A DNA stretch of 64,000 bases from assembly GCF_036826855.1 (NCBI RefSeq), contig NZ_CP104578.1:6111501-6175500 (forward strand). Reading direction: 5' to 3'. Origin of the DNA: Streptomyces sp. SJL17-4. Lineage in GTDB: Bacteria > Actinomycetota > Actinomycetes > Streptomycetales > Streptomycetaceae. The translations under genes and the position numbers were made by a program. Below are positions 25,101-33,255 of the stretch, one piece after another (position 1 is the first letter of the stretch; every line of letters begins with the position of its first letter). Below the pieces are notes generated by a model. It had not been told where the DNA came from and did not search any database. It saw nothing but the letters and a program-made list of their open reading frames with translations.

Positions 25101-25494
25101 GCTCGACGTCGTCGAGGGGCAGTACGCGTCCGGGTTCGGCCTGGTCAGGGAGGCGTACGAGCGCTCCACAAGCGACCTTTCGCTGATGGTGGCGCCGCAG
25201 ATGCCCTCGGTGCACCTGACCGTCGCGGCCTGGGCCCTCGCGGGGCTCGGCGGGCCGGTGGCGCGGATCGGCGGGGTGCTGCTCGGGGCGGCGGAGGCGC
25301 TGCTGCCGCCGGAGCACCTGTCGCTGCCGCTCGAAGCGGACAACCTGCGGCGGGCGACGGAACTGACCCGGTCCGCGCTCGGCGAGGACGCGTTCGCGGC
25401 GGCGCACGCCGAAGGCGGCGGCCTCTCCTTGGAAGAGGCCGCCGCCCTGCTCGGTCGCGCCGCCGACGCGATCAGTGAGCGCGCCGAGTCCTGA
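22147..25494 (+). CDS. Large SARP/AfsR-type regulator with BTAD and NB-ARC ATPase
   Basis: A 1115-residue transcription factor. Residues 1-90 are the winged-helix OmpR-like DNA-binding domain (GPRVRALLTVLALRAGRTVP ... ALVGRLRKALG), 95-240 the bacterial transcriptional activation domain, about 280-560 an NB-ARC-like ATPase (FVGRDEEIAAL, Walker A GPGGAGKTRLSQ, Walker B MLLLLDNCEHL, ATSREPLG, LDGLPLAIELAAARL), and the rest TPR-like helices. Start GTG at 22147. Such proteins activate specialised metabolism in Streptomyces, but no biosynthetic cluster is adjacent. The block at residues about 418-620 has foreign-looking codon usage (about 17 TTG leucines, many GTG/GCG/GGG) against strictly C-ending codons on both sides. 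Confidence 0.92.
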   Translation: MHYCVLGPTLARTSDGTDVAVGGPRVRALLTVLALRAGRTVPVPDLVDEVWHGDEPPADAVAALQALVGRLRKALGRDRIVSAEGGYRLDARPEDVDARRFEHLAVEGVAALGAGDPARAAELLDEALGLWRGPALADLPDRDAEAPRWEARRLDVRRARLDAALGLGEAPAALPDLTALCAAHPLDETLQALRIRALRDTGRAAEALAAYESVRRALATRLGTDPSPALRALHAELLAGPRTPRPESGPAPEPGKEEAPAKRAETSVRGNLRARLTSFVGRDEEIAALQDELRTARLVTLLGPGGAGKTRLSQEAAERGAADGAWPDGVWVAELAAVTDPEAVVEAVLAAVGARETVLRGAGAEELRAGDDPLVRLVEHCAGRRMLLLLDNCEHLVAAAAALAETVLARCPELRILATSREPLGVPGEMVRPLGPLPVGMALRLLGERGAAARPGFVVAEDPGAAEEVCRRLDGLPLAIELAAARLRLLSVRQIADRLDDRFRLLTSGARTVLPRQQTLRAVVDWSWDLLEEPERAVLRRLAVFTGGADLEAAEAVCGGVGAPDVLDVLGALVDKSLVVAGPGRDGEGMRFRLLETVAEYAGERLGESGERAATERRHLTYYRELARRTDPELRGAGQVAAIARFGREYGNIRTALRRAVDAHDEDEALVLVHSLLWYWQMRDLRTDALHWARAAAALGPDPFTAPAAPVVPLHEPCTATPPPLSEEQRWEARRGVRLVELLNMDHDSGRWTRPEGVRRLREMTGVYPPGLPQTCRLPGSFAVFAVLIIGEAGRLRELLDATVDACRRHGYTWELGNALQMRANMSANRSDMARSASADADESLEIFERLGDAWGAAEALSSRAESRERRLEFEGAAADYVAAIGYAERIGAQSQMALLRARYASVLVETGRLEEGEAILREIVEGGTSLGHEPLLGARLFLGLALGRSGRIDEAREQLNELRKEFGSETLSLFDGFAIGSLGWLDVVEGQYASGFGLVREAYERSTSDLSLMVAPQMPSVHLTVAAWALAGLGGPVARIGGVLLGAAEALLPPEHLSLPLEADNLRRATELTRSALGEDAFAAAHAEGGGLSLEEAAALLGRAADAISERAES

Positions 25495-25545
25495 ACCCCC
25501 GTGGGGCGGGTCCGGCCGATCAGGGCCGGACAGGCCGTGCCGGAC

Positions 25546-26400
25546 TCAGGTCTTCTTGCGGAACTTGGTCACCGCCAGGGGCGCCGTGATGACGGTGATC
25601 ACGGCCGCCCAGCCGAGGGTCATCCACACGGAGTGGGCGACCGGGCCGCCGTTGATCAGGTTCCGGGCGGCGTCGGCGAGGTTCGACAGCGGGTTGTAGT
25701 CGGTGAAGGCCTTCAGCCAGCCGGGCATCGACGTCGGCGGGGCGAAGATCGAGGAGCCGAACTGGAGCGGCATCAGGACCAGCATGGCCATGCCCTGGAC
25801 GGCCTGGGCGGTCTTCAGGGTGAGACCGAGCAGGATGAAGATCCACATCAGCGACGCTCCGAAGACCATCGACAGGCCGATCGCGGCGAGCAGGTGGAAG
25901 AACGAGGTGTGGATCTCCATGCCGAGCAGGAAGCCCATGCCGAGCAGGATCGAGGTGGCGATCAGCATCCGGCCGACCTCGACGACGATCTTCGCGATCA
26001 GGACGGAGGACCGGGCGATCGGCATCGTCCGGAACCGGTCCATGACCCCCTTCTTGAAGTCGTCGTTGATGCCGACGCCGACGGCCATCGCGATGTTCAT
26101 GCCCATCATCGCCATCAGGCCCGGGGTCACGTAGTTGACGTAGACCTCGTTGTTGCCCTTGCCGGCGATGGCGCCGCCGAACACGTACACGAAGAGCAGG
26201 ATGAAGATGATCGGCATCAGGACCGCGTCGAACATCGACTCCGGGTCCTGCTTGATCTGGAGCGCGTTGCGACGGGCGAGGGCGCCGATGTGGCGCAGAT
26301 TGGCCCGCAGGCCGATCCGGCCCTCGGCGACGGGCGCGTGCCGCGCCGCGGCCGGACCCGGGGCGCCGACGGGGGACTTGGTGACCGTGGTCGTGCTCAC
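25546..26400 (-). CDS. ABC-2 type permease (DrrB-like)
   Basis: A 284-residue membrane subunit of an exporter. A soluble N-terminus (RHIGALARRNALQIKQDPES) leads to six hydrophobic segments, with LMPIIFILLFVYVFGGAI, the DDFKKGVMDRFRTMPIARSS conserved loop of the ABC-2 family, and LADAARNLINGG near the C-terminus, as in daunorubicin-type DrrB proteins. GTG start at 26400 overlaps the ATPase stop as GTGA, so both subunits are made together. Substrate unknown; probably a lipophilic compound or antibiotic. Confidence 0.92.
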   Translation of the reverse strand: MSTTTVTKSPVGAPGPAAARHAPVAEGRIGLRANLRHIGALARRNALQIKQDPESMFDAVLMPIIFILLFVYVFGGAIAGKGNNEVYVNYVTPGLMAMMGMNIAMAVGVGINDDFKKGVMDRFRTMPIARSSVLIAKIVVEVGRMLIATSILLGMGFLLGMEIHTSFFHLLAAIGLSMVFGASLMWIFILLGLTLKTAQAVQGMAMLVLMPLQFGSSIFAPPTSMPGWLKAFTDYNPLSNLADAARNLINGGPVAHSVWMTLGWAAVITVITAPLAVTKFRKKT

Positions 26401-27389
26401 GCGGCGACCTCCTCGGGGATCTCGTCGGAAACGGTGGTCTTCTGGCCGGTGATCGCCAGGAACACCTCGTCCAGGCTGGGCAGGTGGGTGCCGATGTGGG
26501 CGATGCCGAAGCCGCGCGCGCCGAACAGCGCCACGACGGCGGTCAGCTGCTGGTCGGTGAGGATCGGCACGTACAGCGCGCCCTCGTCGGGCACGACGGT
26601 CGCGCCGGCCACCCCGTCGAGGCCGGTCTCGCGGAGCGCGGCGGCCATCGCCGACAGCTGGTCCGGGTCCACCGGGCGGACCTTCAGGGTCCGGCCGCCG
26701 ACCTTGGCCTTGAGCTCGTCGACGCCGCCCTTGGCGATGACCTTGCCCTTGTCGATGACGGTCAGCTCCTTGGCGAGCTGCTCCGCCTCCTCCATGTACT
26801 GGGTGGTGAGGAGGACGGTGACGCCCTCGGAGACCATCCGCTGGACCTCGTCCCACACCTCGTTCCGGGTGCGGGGGTCGAGACCGGTGGTCGGCTCGTC
26901 CAGGTAGAGGACGGCCGGCTGTCCGATCATCGAGGCGGCGAGGTCGAGCCGGCGCCGCATGCCGCCCGAGTAGTTCATGGCGGGCCGCTTGGCGGCGTCG
27001 GTGAGGGAGAACCGCTCCAGCATCTCGTCGGACCGGCGGCGGGCGTCGGCGCGGGAGAGGTCGAGCAGCCGCCCGATCATGTACAGGTTCTCCCAGCCGG
27101 ACAGCTTCTCGTCGACCGAGGCGTACTGACCGGTGAGCCCTATGGTGCGGCGCAGCTGGCGGGGGTGCTTCACCACGTCGTACCCGGCGACGGTGGCGGT
27201 CCCGGAGTCCGGCACCAGCAGGGTGGAGAGGCAGCGGACGAGGGTGGTCTTCCCGGCGCCGTTCGGCCCGAGCACGCCGAGGACGGTGCCCTCCCGTACG
27301 TCCAGGTCGACCCCGTCGAGGGCCTTGGTGTCGCCGAAGTGCTTCACGAGGCCCCGGACCTCGACGGCGTTGGTGTGTGATCGCGTCAT
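26397..27389 (-). CDS. ABC transporter ATP-binding protein (DrrA-like)
   Basis: A 330-residue ATPase. Walker A GPNGAGKTT, Q-loop GLTGQYASVDE, signature YSGGMRRRLDLAASM, Walker B LYLDEPTTGLD and H-loop LLTTQYMEEAE are all intact. The C-terminal region (LPSLDEVFLAITGQ) matches the DrrA/CcmA-type extension that couples to the permease. ATG at 27389. It is the first gene of a two-gene exporter operon, separated from panB by a terminator, and faces the large SARP gene end to end. Confidence 0.93.
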   Translation of the reverse strand: MTRSHTNAVEVRGLVKHFGDTKALDGVDLDVREGTVLGVLGPNGAGKTTLVRCLSTLLVPDSGTATVAGYDVVKHPRQLRRTIGLTGQYASVDEKLSGWENLYMIGRLLDLSRADARRRSDEMLERFSLTDAAKRPAMNYSGGMRRRLDLAASMIGQPAVLYLDEPTTGLDPRTRNEVWDEVQRMVSEGVTVLLTTQYMEEAEQLAKELTVIDKGKVIAKGGVDELKAKVGGRTLKVRPVDPDQLSAMAAALRETGLDGVAGATVVPDEGALYVPILTDQQLTAVVALFGARGFGIAHIGTHLPSLDEVFLAITGQKTTVSDEIPEEVAA

Positions 27390-27434
27390 GGCCCCTACTA
27401 GACCAGCCGCCACCGACAATCCTCCGACAGATGA

Positions 27435-27473
27435 CCGACAGCCCGCCGATGGGGGATGTCGGCGGGCTGTCGG
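27435..27473 (-). terminator. Intrinsic terminator downstream of panB
   Basis: A perfect 15-bp stem, left arm CCGACAGCCCGCCGA and right arm TCGGCGGGCTGTCGG, with a nine-base loop. It lies 80 bases after the panB stop and upstream of the ABC operon on the same strand, separating the two transcripts. Confidence 0.85.
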
Positions 27474-27508
27474 GTGGTGCCGCGGTGGCTGGTGAGGTCC
27501 TGTCGCGA

Positions 27509-27564
27509 CGACTGGTGGAAGGCGACCGGTGGAAGGCGACCGGTGGGAGGCGACTAGTGGAAGG
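27509..27564. repeat. Four 14-bp tandem repeats running into the end of panB
   Basis: CGACTGGTGGAAGG, CGACCGGTGGAAGG, CGACCGGTGGGAGG and CGACTAGTGGAAGG stand head to tail. The last copy contains the panB stop codon (CTA on the plus strand) and its final two sense codons, so the array grows outward from the gene end. Confidence 0.9.
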
Positions 27565-28417
27565 TGTGCTCCTCGGCGGGGAACGCCCCGCCGCCGACGT
27601 CCTCCGCGAAGGCGCGCGCGGCGTCGCCGAGCGTCTCGCGGAGGTTGGCGTACTGCTTGGTGAAGCGCGGGACCTTGCCGCCGGTCAGGCCGGCCATGTC
27701 GGTCCAGACGAGCACCTGGGCGTCGGTGCCGGCGCCCGCGCCGATCCCGATGGTCGGGATGTGCAGCGAACGGGTGACCTCGGCGGCCAGCTCGGCCGGT
27801 ACGAGCTCCAGGACGACCGCGAACGCGCCGGCGTCCTGCGCCGCCTTCGCGTCGCGGAGCAGCTTGTGCGCGGCCTCGTCGGAGCGGCCCTGCACCCGGT
27901 AGCCCATGGTGTTCACGGACTGCGGGGTGAGGCCCAGGTGGGACATGACGGGGATGCCGGCCTGGACGAGCAGCTCGGTCTGGGGCAGCGAGCGCTCGCC
28001 GCCCTCCAGCTTGATCGCACCGACGCCCGCGTCCTTGACCAGCCGGGTGGCGTTGCGCAGGGCCTGGACGGGCCCTTCCTGGTACGAACCGAAGGGGAGG
28101 TCGCCGACGACGAGGGCGCGCTTCGTGCCCCGTACGACGGCGGCGGAGAGCAGCGTCATCTCGTCCATCGTGACGGGCACGGTGGTGTCGTAGCCGAGGT
28201 GACAGTTGCCCATGGAGTCCCCGACGAGGATCACCGGGATGCCGGCCTCGTCGAAGACGGACGCGGTCATCGCGTCGTAGGCGGTGAGCATGGGCCACTT
28301 CTCACCGCGCGTCTTGGCGGCGGCGATGTCGTGGACGGTGATGCGGCGCGTTCCCTTGCCGCCGTACAGCGCCTTGCTGCTGTCCGCGGGCGGTTTCTGC
28401 GCAGCCTGAAGCGTCAT
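27554..28417 (-). CDS. panB: 3-methyl-2-oxobutanoate hydroxymethyltransferase
   Basis: A 287-residue cytoplasmic enzyme of pantothenate synthesis: it transfers a hydroxymethyl group from methylene-tetrahydrofolate to 2-oxoisovalerate to give ketopantoate. Family motifs are intact: KWPMLTAYDAMTASVFDEAGI, LVGDSMGNCHLGYDTT (metal-binding Asp and Ser), VVGDLPFGSYQ, IKLEGG, HLGLTPQ, LELVPAELA and IGIGAGAGTDAQVLVW. ATG at 28417 with GGAG-containing leader. Normal length. The C-terminus GGAFPAEEHTFH is encoded in part by a 14-bp repeat array. Confidence 0.96.
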   Translation of the reverse strand: MTLQAAQKPPADSSKALYGGKGTRRITVHDIAAAKTRGEKWPMLTAYDAMTASVFDEAGIPVILVGDSMGNCHLGYDTTVPVTMDEMTLLSAAVVRGTKRALVVGDLPFGSYQEGPVQALRNATRLVKDAGVGAIKLEGGERSLPQTELLVQAGIPVMSHLGLTPQSVNTMGYRVQGRSDEAAHKLLRDAKAAQDAGAFAVVLELVPAELAAEVTRSLHIPTIGIGAGAGTDAQVLVWTDMAGLTGGKVPRFTKQYANLRETLGDAARAFAEDVGGGAFPAEEHTFH

Positions 28418-28820
28418 GGTGCACGGCTCCTTGTGTCATCTCGAGGCGCCCTGACGGCGTCCCCGGACCACATCCATGGTGGCACTTCGCCGGGCGGGCG
28501 GGGAAGTGGGCCGGAGTGGCGCTGTTCACACCGGCGTGCCGGTGGGGCGCCCACCCGCCCGCGGCGAGGGAGGGGCTCAGGCCCCGAGACCGACCGGCGC
28601 CCGCACGACAAGACCGGACCCGGCCAAATGTGCGCGTTCTGTCACAGCCCGCCCGAGGGCGCCACCTGCAGGAACCCGCCACGCCTCGGCTGTCGTCCCA
28701 CCGGGCGTACGACGACCCCGTCATCCCCTAGTGTCGACGTCGGGTCACGGAGCACGGCAGCAGGACAGCACGGCAGCAAGACGGCAAGGCAGCACGGCAG
28801 CAAGGCAGTGAGGACGGGCG
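28418..28820. other. 403-bp spacer with a short repeat block, no credible gene
   Basis: Between the divergent panB and EEP-family genes. It holds a near-palindrome CACCGGC-GT-GCCGGTG at 28529-28544 and, just before the EEP gene, a repeat block at 28750-28805: three 16-bp copies of AGCACGGCAGCARGRC, the last two separated by GGCAAGGC. Open frames here are arginine/proline-rich and have no RBS; I see no gene in it. Confidence 0.7.
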
Positions 28821-29846
28821 ATGGCGCGGGTGGACATGACGGAGACCGAGCACGGCGGCGCGGGGAACGAGACCCCGAGCTCCTCCCGCTTCCGGACCGC
28901 CCTCGGCAGACTCCGCCGTGACCCCGGGATCTGGCGCCGCGGCATCCTGCTCGCCCTGTTCGCCGTGGCCCTCACCCTGCTGATGGTCCTCCACGCCGAC
29001 ATCCCCAACCGGATCGGCAACCTCGGCAGCCTCACCGAGACCTTCCTGCCCTGGCTCGGTCTCTTCGTCCCCCTCCTCCTCGTCCTCGCCCTGCTGCGCC
29101 GCTCAGCCACCGCGCTGATCGCCCTGGTGCTGCCGGCCGTGGTGTGGCTGAACCTCTTCGGTGGGCTCGTCGCCGACAAGTCCGCGGCCGGTGGTGACCT
29201 GACCGTCGCGACCCACAACGTGAACGCCGACAACCCCGACCCCGCGGGCACGGCCGAGCAGCTCGCCGCGTCCGGCGCCGACGTCCTCGCCCTGGAGGAA
29301 CTGAAGGGCGACATGGTCCCGGCGTACGAGAAGGGCCTGGCGAAGGCCTACCCGCACCACTCCGTCCAGGGCACGGTCGGTCTCTGGAGCAAGCTGCCGC
29401 TGCGCGACCCGCAGCCGGTCGACATCCGGATGGGCTGGACCCGCGCGATGCGCGCCGACGTCGTGACCCCCAAGGGCGAGCTCGCCGTGTACGTCGCCCA
29501 CCTGCCGTCCGTCCGGGTCAAGCTGAACGCCGGCTTCACCGCCAACCAGCGCGACGCCAGCGCGAACGCCCTCGGCGAGGCCATCTCCGCGGACCGGCAC
29601 GAGCGCATCGTCCTCCTCGGCGACCTCAACGGCACCATGAACGACCGCGCCCTCAACGGCATCACCTCGCAGCTCCGCTCCACCCAGGGCGCGGCGGGCG
29701 ACGGCTTCGGCTTCAGCTGGCCCGCCTCGTTCCCGATGGCCCGCATCGACCAGATCCTGGTCAAGGGAGTCGAGCCGATGTCGTCCTGGGCCCTCCCGGA
29801 GACGCGGAGCGACCACCTCCCGGTCGCGGCCCGCGTGAAGTTCTGA
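28821..29846 (+). CDS. Membrane-anchored endonuclease/exonuclease/phosphatase family protein
   Basis: A 341-residue protein. A charged cytoplasmic N-terminus is followed by three hydrophobic helices (residues about 40-60, 72-90, 95-112), and an extracytoplasmic EEP domain from residue 120: LTVATHNVNADN (metal-binding Asn), DVLALEELKGD (catalytic Glu), AVYVAHLPSVRV, IVLLGDLNGTMND (catalytic Asp/Asn) and TRSDHLPVAARV (catalytic His). This architecture is common in Streptomyces. Substrate may be a phosphodiester in lipid or nucleic acid; it is not determined. Its stop codon is followed at once by an 8-bp tandem repeat. Confidence 0.9.
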   Translation: MARVDMTETEHGGAGNETPSSSRFRTALGRLRRDPGIWRRGILLALFAVALTLLMVLHADIPNRIGNLGSLTETFLPWLGLFVPLLLVLALLRRSATALIALVLPAVVWLNLFGGLVADKSAAGGDLTVATHNVNADNPDPAGTAEQLAASGADVLALEELKGDMVPAYEKGLAKAYPHHSVQGTVGLWSKLPLRDPQPVDIRMGWTRAMRADVVTPKGELAVYVAHLPSVRVKLNAGFTANQRDASANALGEAISADRHERIVLLGDLNGTMNDRALNGITSQLRSTQGAAGDGFGFSWPASFPMARIDQILVKGVEPMSSWALPETRSDHLPVAARVKF

Positions 29847-29853
29847 CGCCGCG

Positions 29854-29917
29854 GAGTCGCGGAGTCGCGGGGTCACAGAGTCGCGGTGCCGCGGTGTCGC
29901 GGAGTCGCGGAGCCGCG
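29854..29917. repeat. Eight 8-bp tandem repeats after the EEP gene
   Basis: GAGTCGCG in eight consecutive units, three of them diverged (GGGTCACA, GTGCCGCG, GTGTCGCG) and one GAGCCGCG. The array starts eight bases after the stop codon. Together with GCTCCGG it can fold into small hairpins. Confidence 0.85.
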
Positions 29918-30048
29918 GCTCCGGGTCGCCGTGGCGCCGCGTGGCACACGGGCCGAAATCTTCTCTTCACTCCCCGGAAGCCGCCGGGAAGAAAACATCT
30001 GAGAGTCTTTGTTCCGCTGAAGAACTATCTTCCGGAAAGGCCCTCCCC

Positions 30049-31296
30049 ATGCCCCTGGCGCTGCTCGCGCTGGCCGTAGCCGCCTTCGGCATCGGTACCA
30101 CCGAATTCGTGATGATGGGCCTGCTTCCGCAGGTCGCCGAAGATCTCGGCACCTCCGTCCCCACCGCCGGACACCTCGTCTCGGCGTACGCGATCGGCGT
30201 CGTCGTCGGCGCCCCGCTGCTCACCGCCCTCGGCTCCCGCGTCCCGCGCAAGCGGATGCTGCTCCTGCTCATGGCCCTCTTCACGGTCGGCAACCTGGCC
30301 TCCGCGCTCGCCCCCGACTTCGGCTGGCTGGTGGCCGGCCGGGTCCTCGCCGGGCTCCCGCACGGTGCGTTCTTCGGGCTCGGCGCGGTCGTCGCCGCCC
30401 GGCTCGTGCGCGAGGGCCGGCAGGCGCGGGCGGTGGCCACGATGTTCCTCGGCCTGACCGTCGCCAACATCCTCGGCGTACCGGCCGCGACCCTGCTCGG
30501 GCAGCACCTCGGCTGGCGGGCCACCTTCCTCGTCGTCTCCGCCGTCGGCCTGCTCGCCATGGCAGCGCTCGCCCGCCTCGTGCCGTACGTCCCCGTGGAC
30601 GAGCGGCAGAGCCTGGGCCGCGAGGTGCGCGCGCTGGGCCGCCCGCAGGTGCTGCTCGGCCTGCTCACCGCCGTCTTCGGCTTCGCGGGCGTCTTCGCCG
30701 TCTACTCGTACCTGGCCTCGATGACCACCGAGGTGATGGGCTTCGGCGACTCCACCGTCACCGTCGTCCTCGCCCTCTTCGGCCTCGGCATGACCGGCGG
30801 GGCGCTCGCCGCGGGCCCGCTGACCGACCGGGCACTCCGCCCGACGCTGTACGGCTCGCTCGCCGCCCTCGTCCTCGCCCTGGTCGCCTTCCGCTTCACG
30901 ATCCATGTGCCCTGGCTGGCCCTGGTCACGGTCGTGGCGCTCGGCGCGGTCGGTTTCATGACCACCACCCCGCTCCAGATGCTGGTCATGAACAAGGCCA
31001 AGGACGCCCCCACGCTCGCCTCCGCCTCCAACCACTCCGCCTTCAACCTCGCCAACGCCGGCGGCGCCTGGGCCGGCGGCGCGGCCGTCGCCGCCGGCTG
31101 GGGCTGGACCTCGCCGACGCTCGTCGGCGCGGGCCTCACGGTGGTGGGCCTGGCGATCGCGGCGGTGGCGGGCCTCCTCGACCGCGACCGGGGTACGGGG
31201 GAGGGGGCCTCGCGCGTCGTCGCGCAAAGCCCCCTCGCCGAACGTCCCGCCGCCGGCCGTCAGGTCAGCTCGTCGTCTCCCGCCAGCGGTTCGTGA
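30049..31296 (+). CDS. MFS transporter, DHA1 family (AraJ/CmlR-like)
   Basis: A 415-residue transporter with 12 predicted helices. The N-terminus LALLALAVAAFGIGTTEFVMMGLLPQVA is diagnostic for the DHA1 sugar-efflux and chloramphenicol-resistance group, followed by motif A-like GSRVPRKRMLLLLMALF and motif C-like AGRVLAGLPHGAFFGLGA. The ATG at 30049 is chosen because GGAAAGG lies nine bases upstream and the family starts here; longer open frame upstream is not similar to the family. The 3' end runs 32 bases into the convergent nadE coding region. Likely drug or metabolite efflux. Confidence 0.9.
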   Translation: MPLALLALAVAAFGIGTTEFVMMGLLPQVAEDLGTSVPTAGHLVSAYAIGVVVGAPLLTALGSRVPRKRMLLLLMALFTVGNLASALAPDFGWLVAGRVLAGLPHGAFFGLGAVVAARLVREGRQARAVATMFLGLTVANILGVPAATLLGQHLGWRATFLVVSAVGLLAMAALARLVPYVPVDERQSLGREVRALGRPQVLLGLLTAVFGFAGVFAVYSYLASMTTEVMGFGDSTVTVVLALFGLGMTGGALAAGPLTDRALRPTLYGSLAALVLALVAFRFTIHVPWLALVTVVALGAVGFMTTTPLQMLVMNKAKDAPTLASASNHSAFNLANAGGAWAGGAAVAAGWGWTSPTLVGAGLTVVGLAIAAVAGLLDRDRGTGEGASRVVAQSPLAERPAAGRQVSSSSPASGS

Positions 31297-33022
31297 TCGG
31301 CAGGCGCCGGTCCTTGCCGAAGCCCTTCGCCGAGATCTTGGTGCCCGGCGGGTACTGGCGCCGCTTGTACTCCGCCGTGTCCACCATCCGCAGCGTCCGC
31401 GTGACCAGCTCCTTGTCGAAGCCGGCGGCCACGATCTCGTCCCGGCCCCGGTCCTGGTCCACGTACAGGGCGAGGATCGCGTCCAGGGTGTCGTAGTCCG
31501 GCAGCGAGTCCGTGTCGACCTGCCCCGGGCGCAGCTCCGCGCTCGGCGGCTTGGTGATCGAGCTCTCCGGGATCGGCGGGGTCTGGCCGCGCTCCTCGGC
31601 CGCCCGGTTGCGCCAGCGTGCCAGCCGGAACACGGTCGACTTGTAGACGTCCTTGATGGGCCCGAACGCGCCGACGGAGTCGCCGTACAGCGTCGAATAG
31701 CCCACCGCCAGCTCGGACTTGTTCCCCGGCGCGAGGACGATGTGGCCCTCCTGGTTGGAGAGCGCCATCAGCGTCGTGCCCCGCAGCCGCGACTGGAGGT
31801 TCTCCTCGGCGAGCCCGGTGAGGCCGAGCGCGCCCATGTACGCGTCGAACATCGGCTCGATCGACACCGTGCGGTAGTGGAGCCCGGTGCGGCGGGCCAG
31901 CTCGGCGGCGTCGCCGCGCGAGTGCTCCGAGGAGTACTTGGAGGGCATCGACACCCCGTACACGTTCTCCGCGCCCAGCGCGTCGCAGGCGATCGCGGCG
32001 ACGAGCGCCGAGTCGATGCCGCCGGAGAGGCCGACGATCACCGAGCGGAAACCGTTTTTCGCGGCATACGCCCGGACGCCGATCACCAGCGCCGAGTACA
32101 CCTCCTCCTCGTCGTCGAGCCGGTGCGCGTAACCGCCCGTCAGCTCCGGCTCGTACGCCGGCAGCGGCTCCTCCGAGAGCACCACGCGGTCGATCGTCAG
32201 CCCGTCGTTCACCAGGCCTTCCGGCGCGTCGGGGTCGTACGCCGGCAGCTCCAGGTCCAGGATCACGCTGCCCTCGACGAACTGCGGGGCCCGCGCGATC
32301 ACTTCGCCGGCCGCGTCCACCACGATCGAGTCGCCGTCGAAGACCAGCTCGTCCTGACCGCCGGTGCTCGCCAGATACGCGGTCACGCACCCGGCCTCCC
32401 GGGCCCGCCTGCGGACCAGTTCGAGGCGCGTGTCGTCCTTGTTCCGCTCGTACGGCGAGGCGTTGACCGAAAGCAGCAGCCCCGCCCCCGCGTGGCGCGC
32501 CGCCGGGACCCTGCCGCCGTCCTGCCACAGGTCCTCGCAGATCGCCAGGGCCACGTCGATTCCGTGCACCCGGACGACCGGCATCGTGTCGCCCCGCACG
32601 AAGTAGCGGTACTCGTCGAAGACGCCGTAGTTCGGCAGGTGGTGCTTGGCGAAGCGCAGCACCACCTCGCCCCGGTGCAGTACGGCGGCGGCGTTCTCCG
32701 GCGAACCGGCCGGCCGGCCGAGCTTCGGCTCCGCCCGCTCGGAGCGGTCCAGATAACCGACGACGACCGGCACCTCCCCGAAGCCCTCGTCGGCGAGCCG
32801 GCGGGCGAGACCGCGCAGGGCCACCCGCGAGGCCTCGACGAACGAGGCGCGCAGCGCGAGGTCCTCGACGGGGTATCCGGTCAGCGCCATCTCGGGGAAC
32901 GCGACGAGATGCGCACCCTGTCCGGCGGCGTGCCGGGTCCAGTGCACGATCGCCTCGGCGTTCCCGGCGATGTCTCCGACGGTCGAGTCGATCTGATTCA
33001 GGGCGAGGCGTAGTTGAGGCAC
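31265..33022 (-). CDS. nadE: Glutamine-dependent NAD+ synthetase
   Basis: A 585-residue cytoplasmic enzyme for the last step of NAD synthesis. The N-terminal glutaminase (nitrilase fold) has the Glu-Lys-Cys triad in AFPEMALTGYP, FAKHHLPNYGVFDE and ALAICEDLW. The C-terminal ATP-binding synthetase domain has VIVGLSGGIDSALVAAI (PP-loop), SMPSKYSSEHS, LAPGNKSELAVGYSTLYGD and a SSITKPPSAELRPGQ loop. Start GTG at 33022. It shares 32 bases with the end of the convergent MFS gene. Its upstream spacer holds a 33-bp repeat. Confidence 0.96.
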   Translation of the reverse strand: MPQLRLALNQIDSTVGDIAGNAEAIVHWTRHAAGQGAHLVAFPEMALTGYPVEDLALRASFVEASRVALRGLARRLADEGFGEVPVVVGYLDRSERAEPKLGRPAGSPENAAAVLHRGEVVLRFAKHHLPNYGVFDEYRYFVRGDTMPVVRVHGIDVALAICEDLWQDGGRVPAARHAGAGLLLSVNASPYERNKDDTRLELVRRRAREAGCVTAYLASTGGQDELVFDGDSIVVDAAGEVIARAPQFVEGSVILDLELPAYDPDAPEGLVNDGLTIDRVVLSEEPLPAYEPELTGGYAHRLDDEEEVYSALVIGVRAYAAKNGFRSVIVGLSGGIDSALVAAIACDALGAENVYGVSMPSKYSSEHSRGDAAELARRTGLHYRTVSIEPMFDAYMGALGLTGLAEENLQSRLRGTTLMALSNQEGHIVLAPGNKSELAVGYSTLYGDSVGAFGPIKDVYKSTVFRLARWRNRAAEERGQTPPIPESSITKPPSAELRPGQVDTDSLPDYDTLDAILALYVDQDRGRDEIVAAGFDKELVTRTLRMVDTAEYKRRQYPPGTKISAKGFGKDRRLPITNRWRETTS

Positions 33023-33069
33023 CCGGTCAGTGTAATCGTCAGACCGACGTTATGTCTGGGGATCCGAGT

Positions 33070-33168
33070 GTCGAGTCCGGATCTTCGGGAGAGAGGGCGG
33101 TCGTCGAGGCCCGGATCTCCGGCCTGGAGGGCGGCGACGAGTCCCGGATCCTCGGCATGCGGGGCGGT
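33070..33168. repeat. Three 33-bp tandem repeats upstream of nadE
   Basis: Units at 33070-33102, 33103-33135 and 33136-33168 share GTCGAGTCCGGATC-type starts and GGGCGGT-type ends, about 75 per cent identical by eye. They lie between the divergent nadE and DUF998 genes. The 33-bp period is a multiple of three and both strands stay open, but no RBS or known protein is associated. Confidence 0.8.
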
Positions 33169-33255
33169 CGGCCCGCGCCGATCATGGCCCCATGACGACC
33201 ACGGACCACCCCGACCACCGGCAACCCTCCGGCACGACGTAGCGTCAGAACCACC

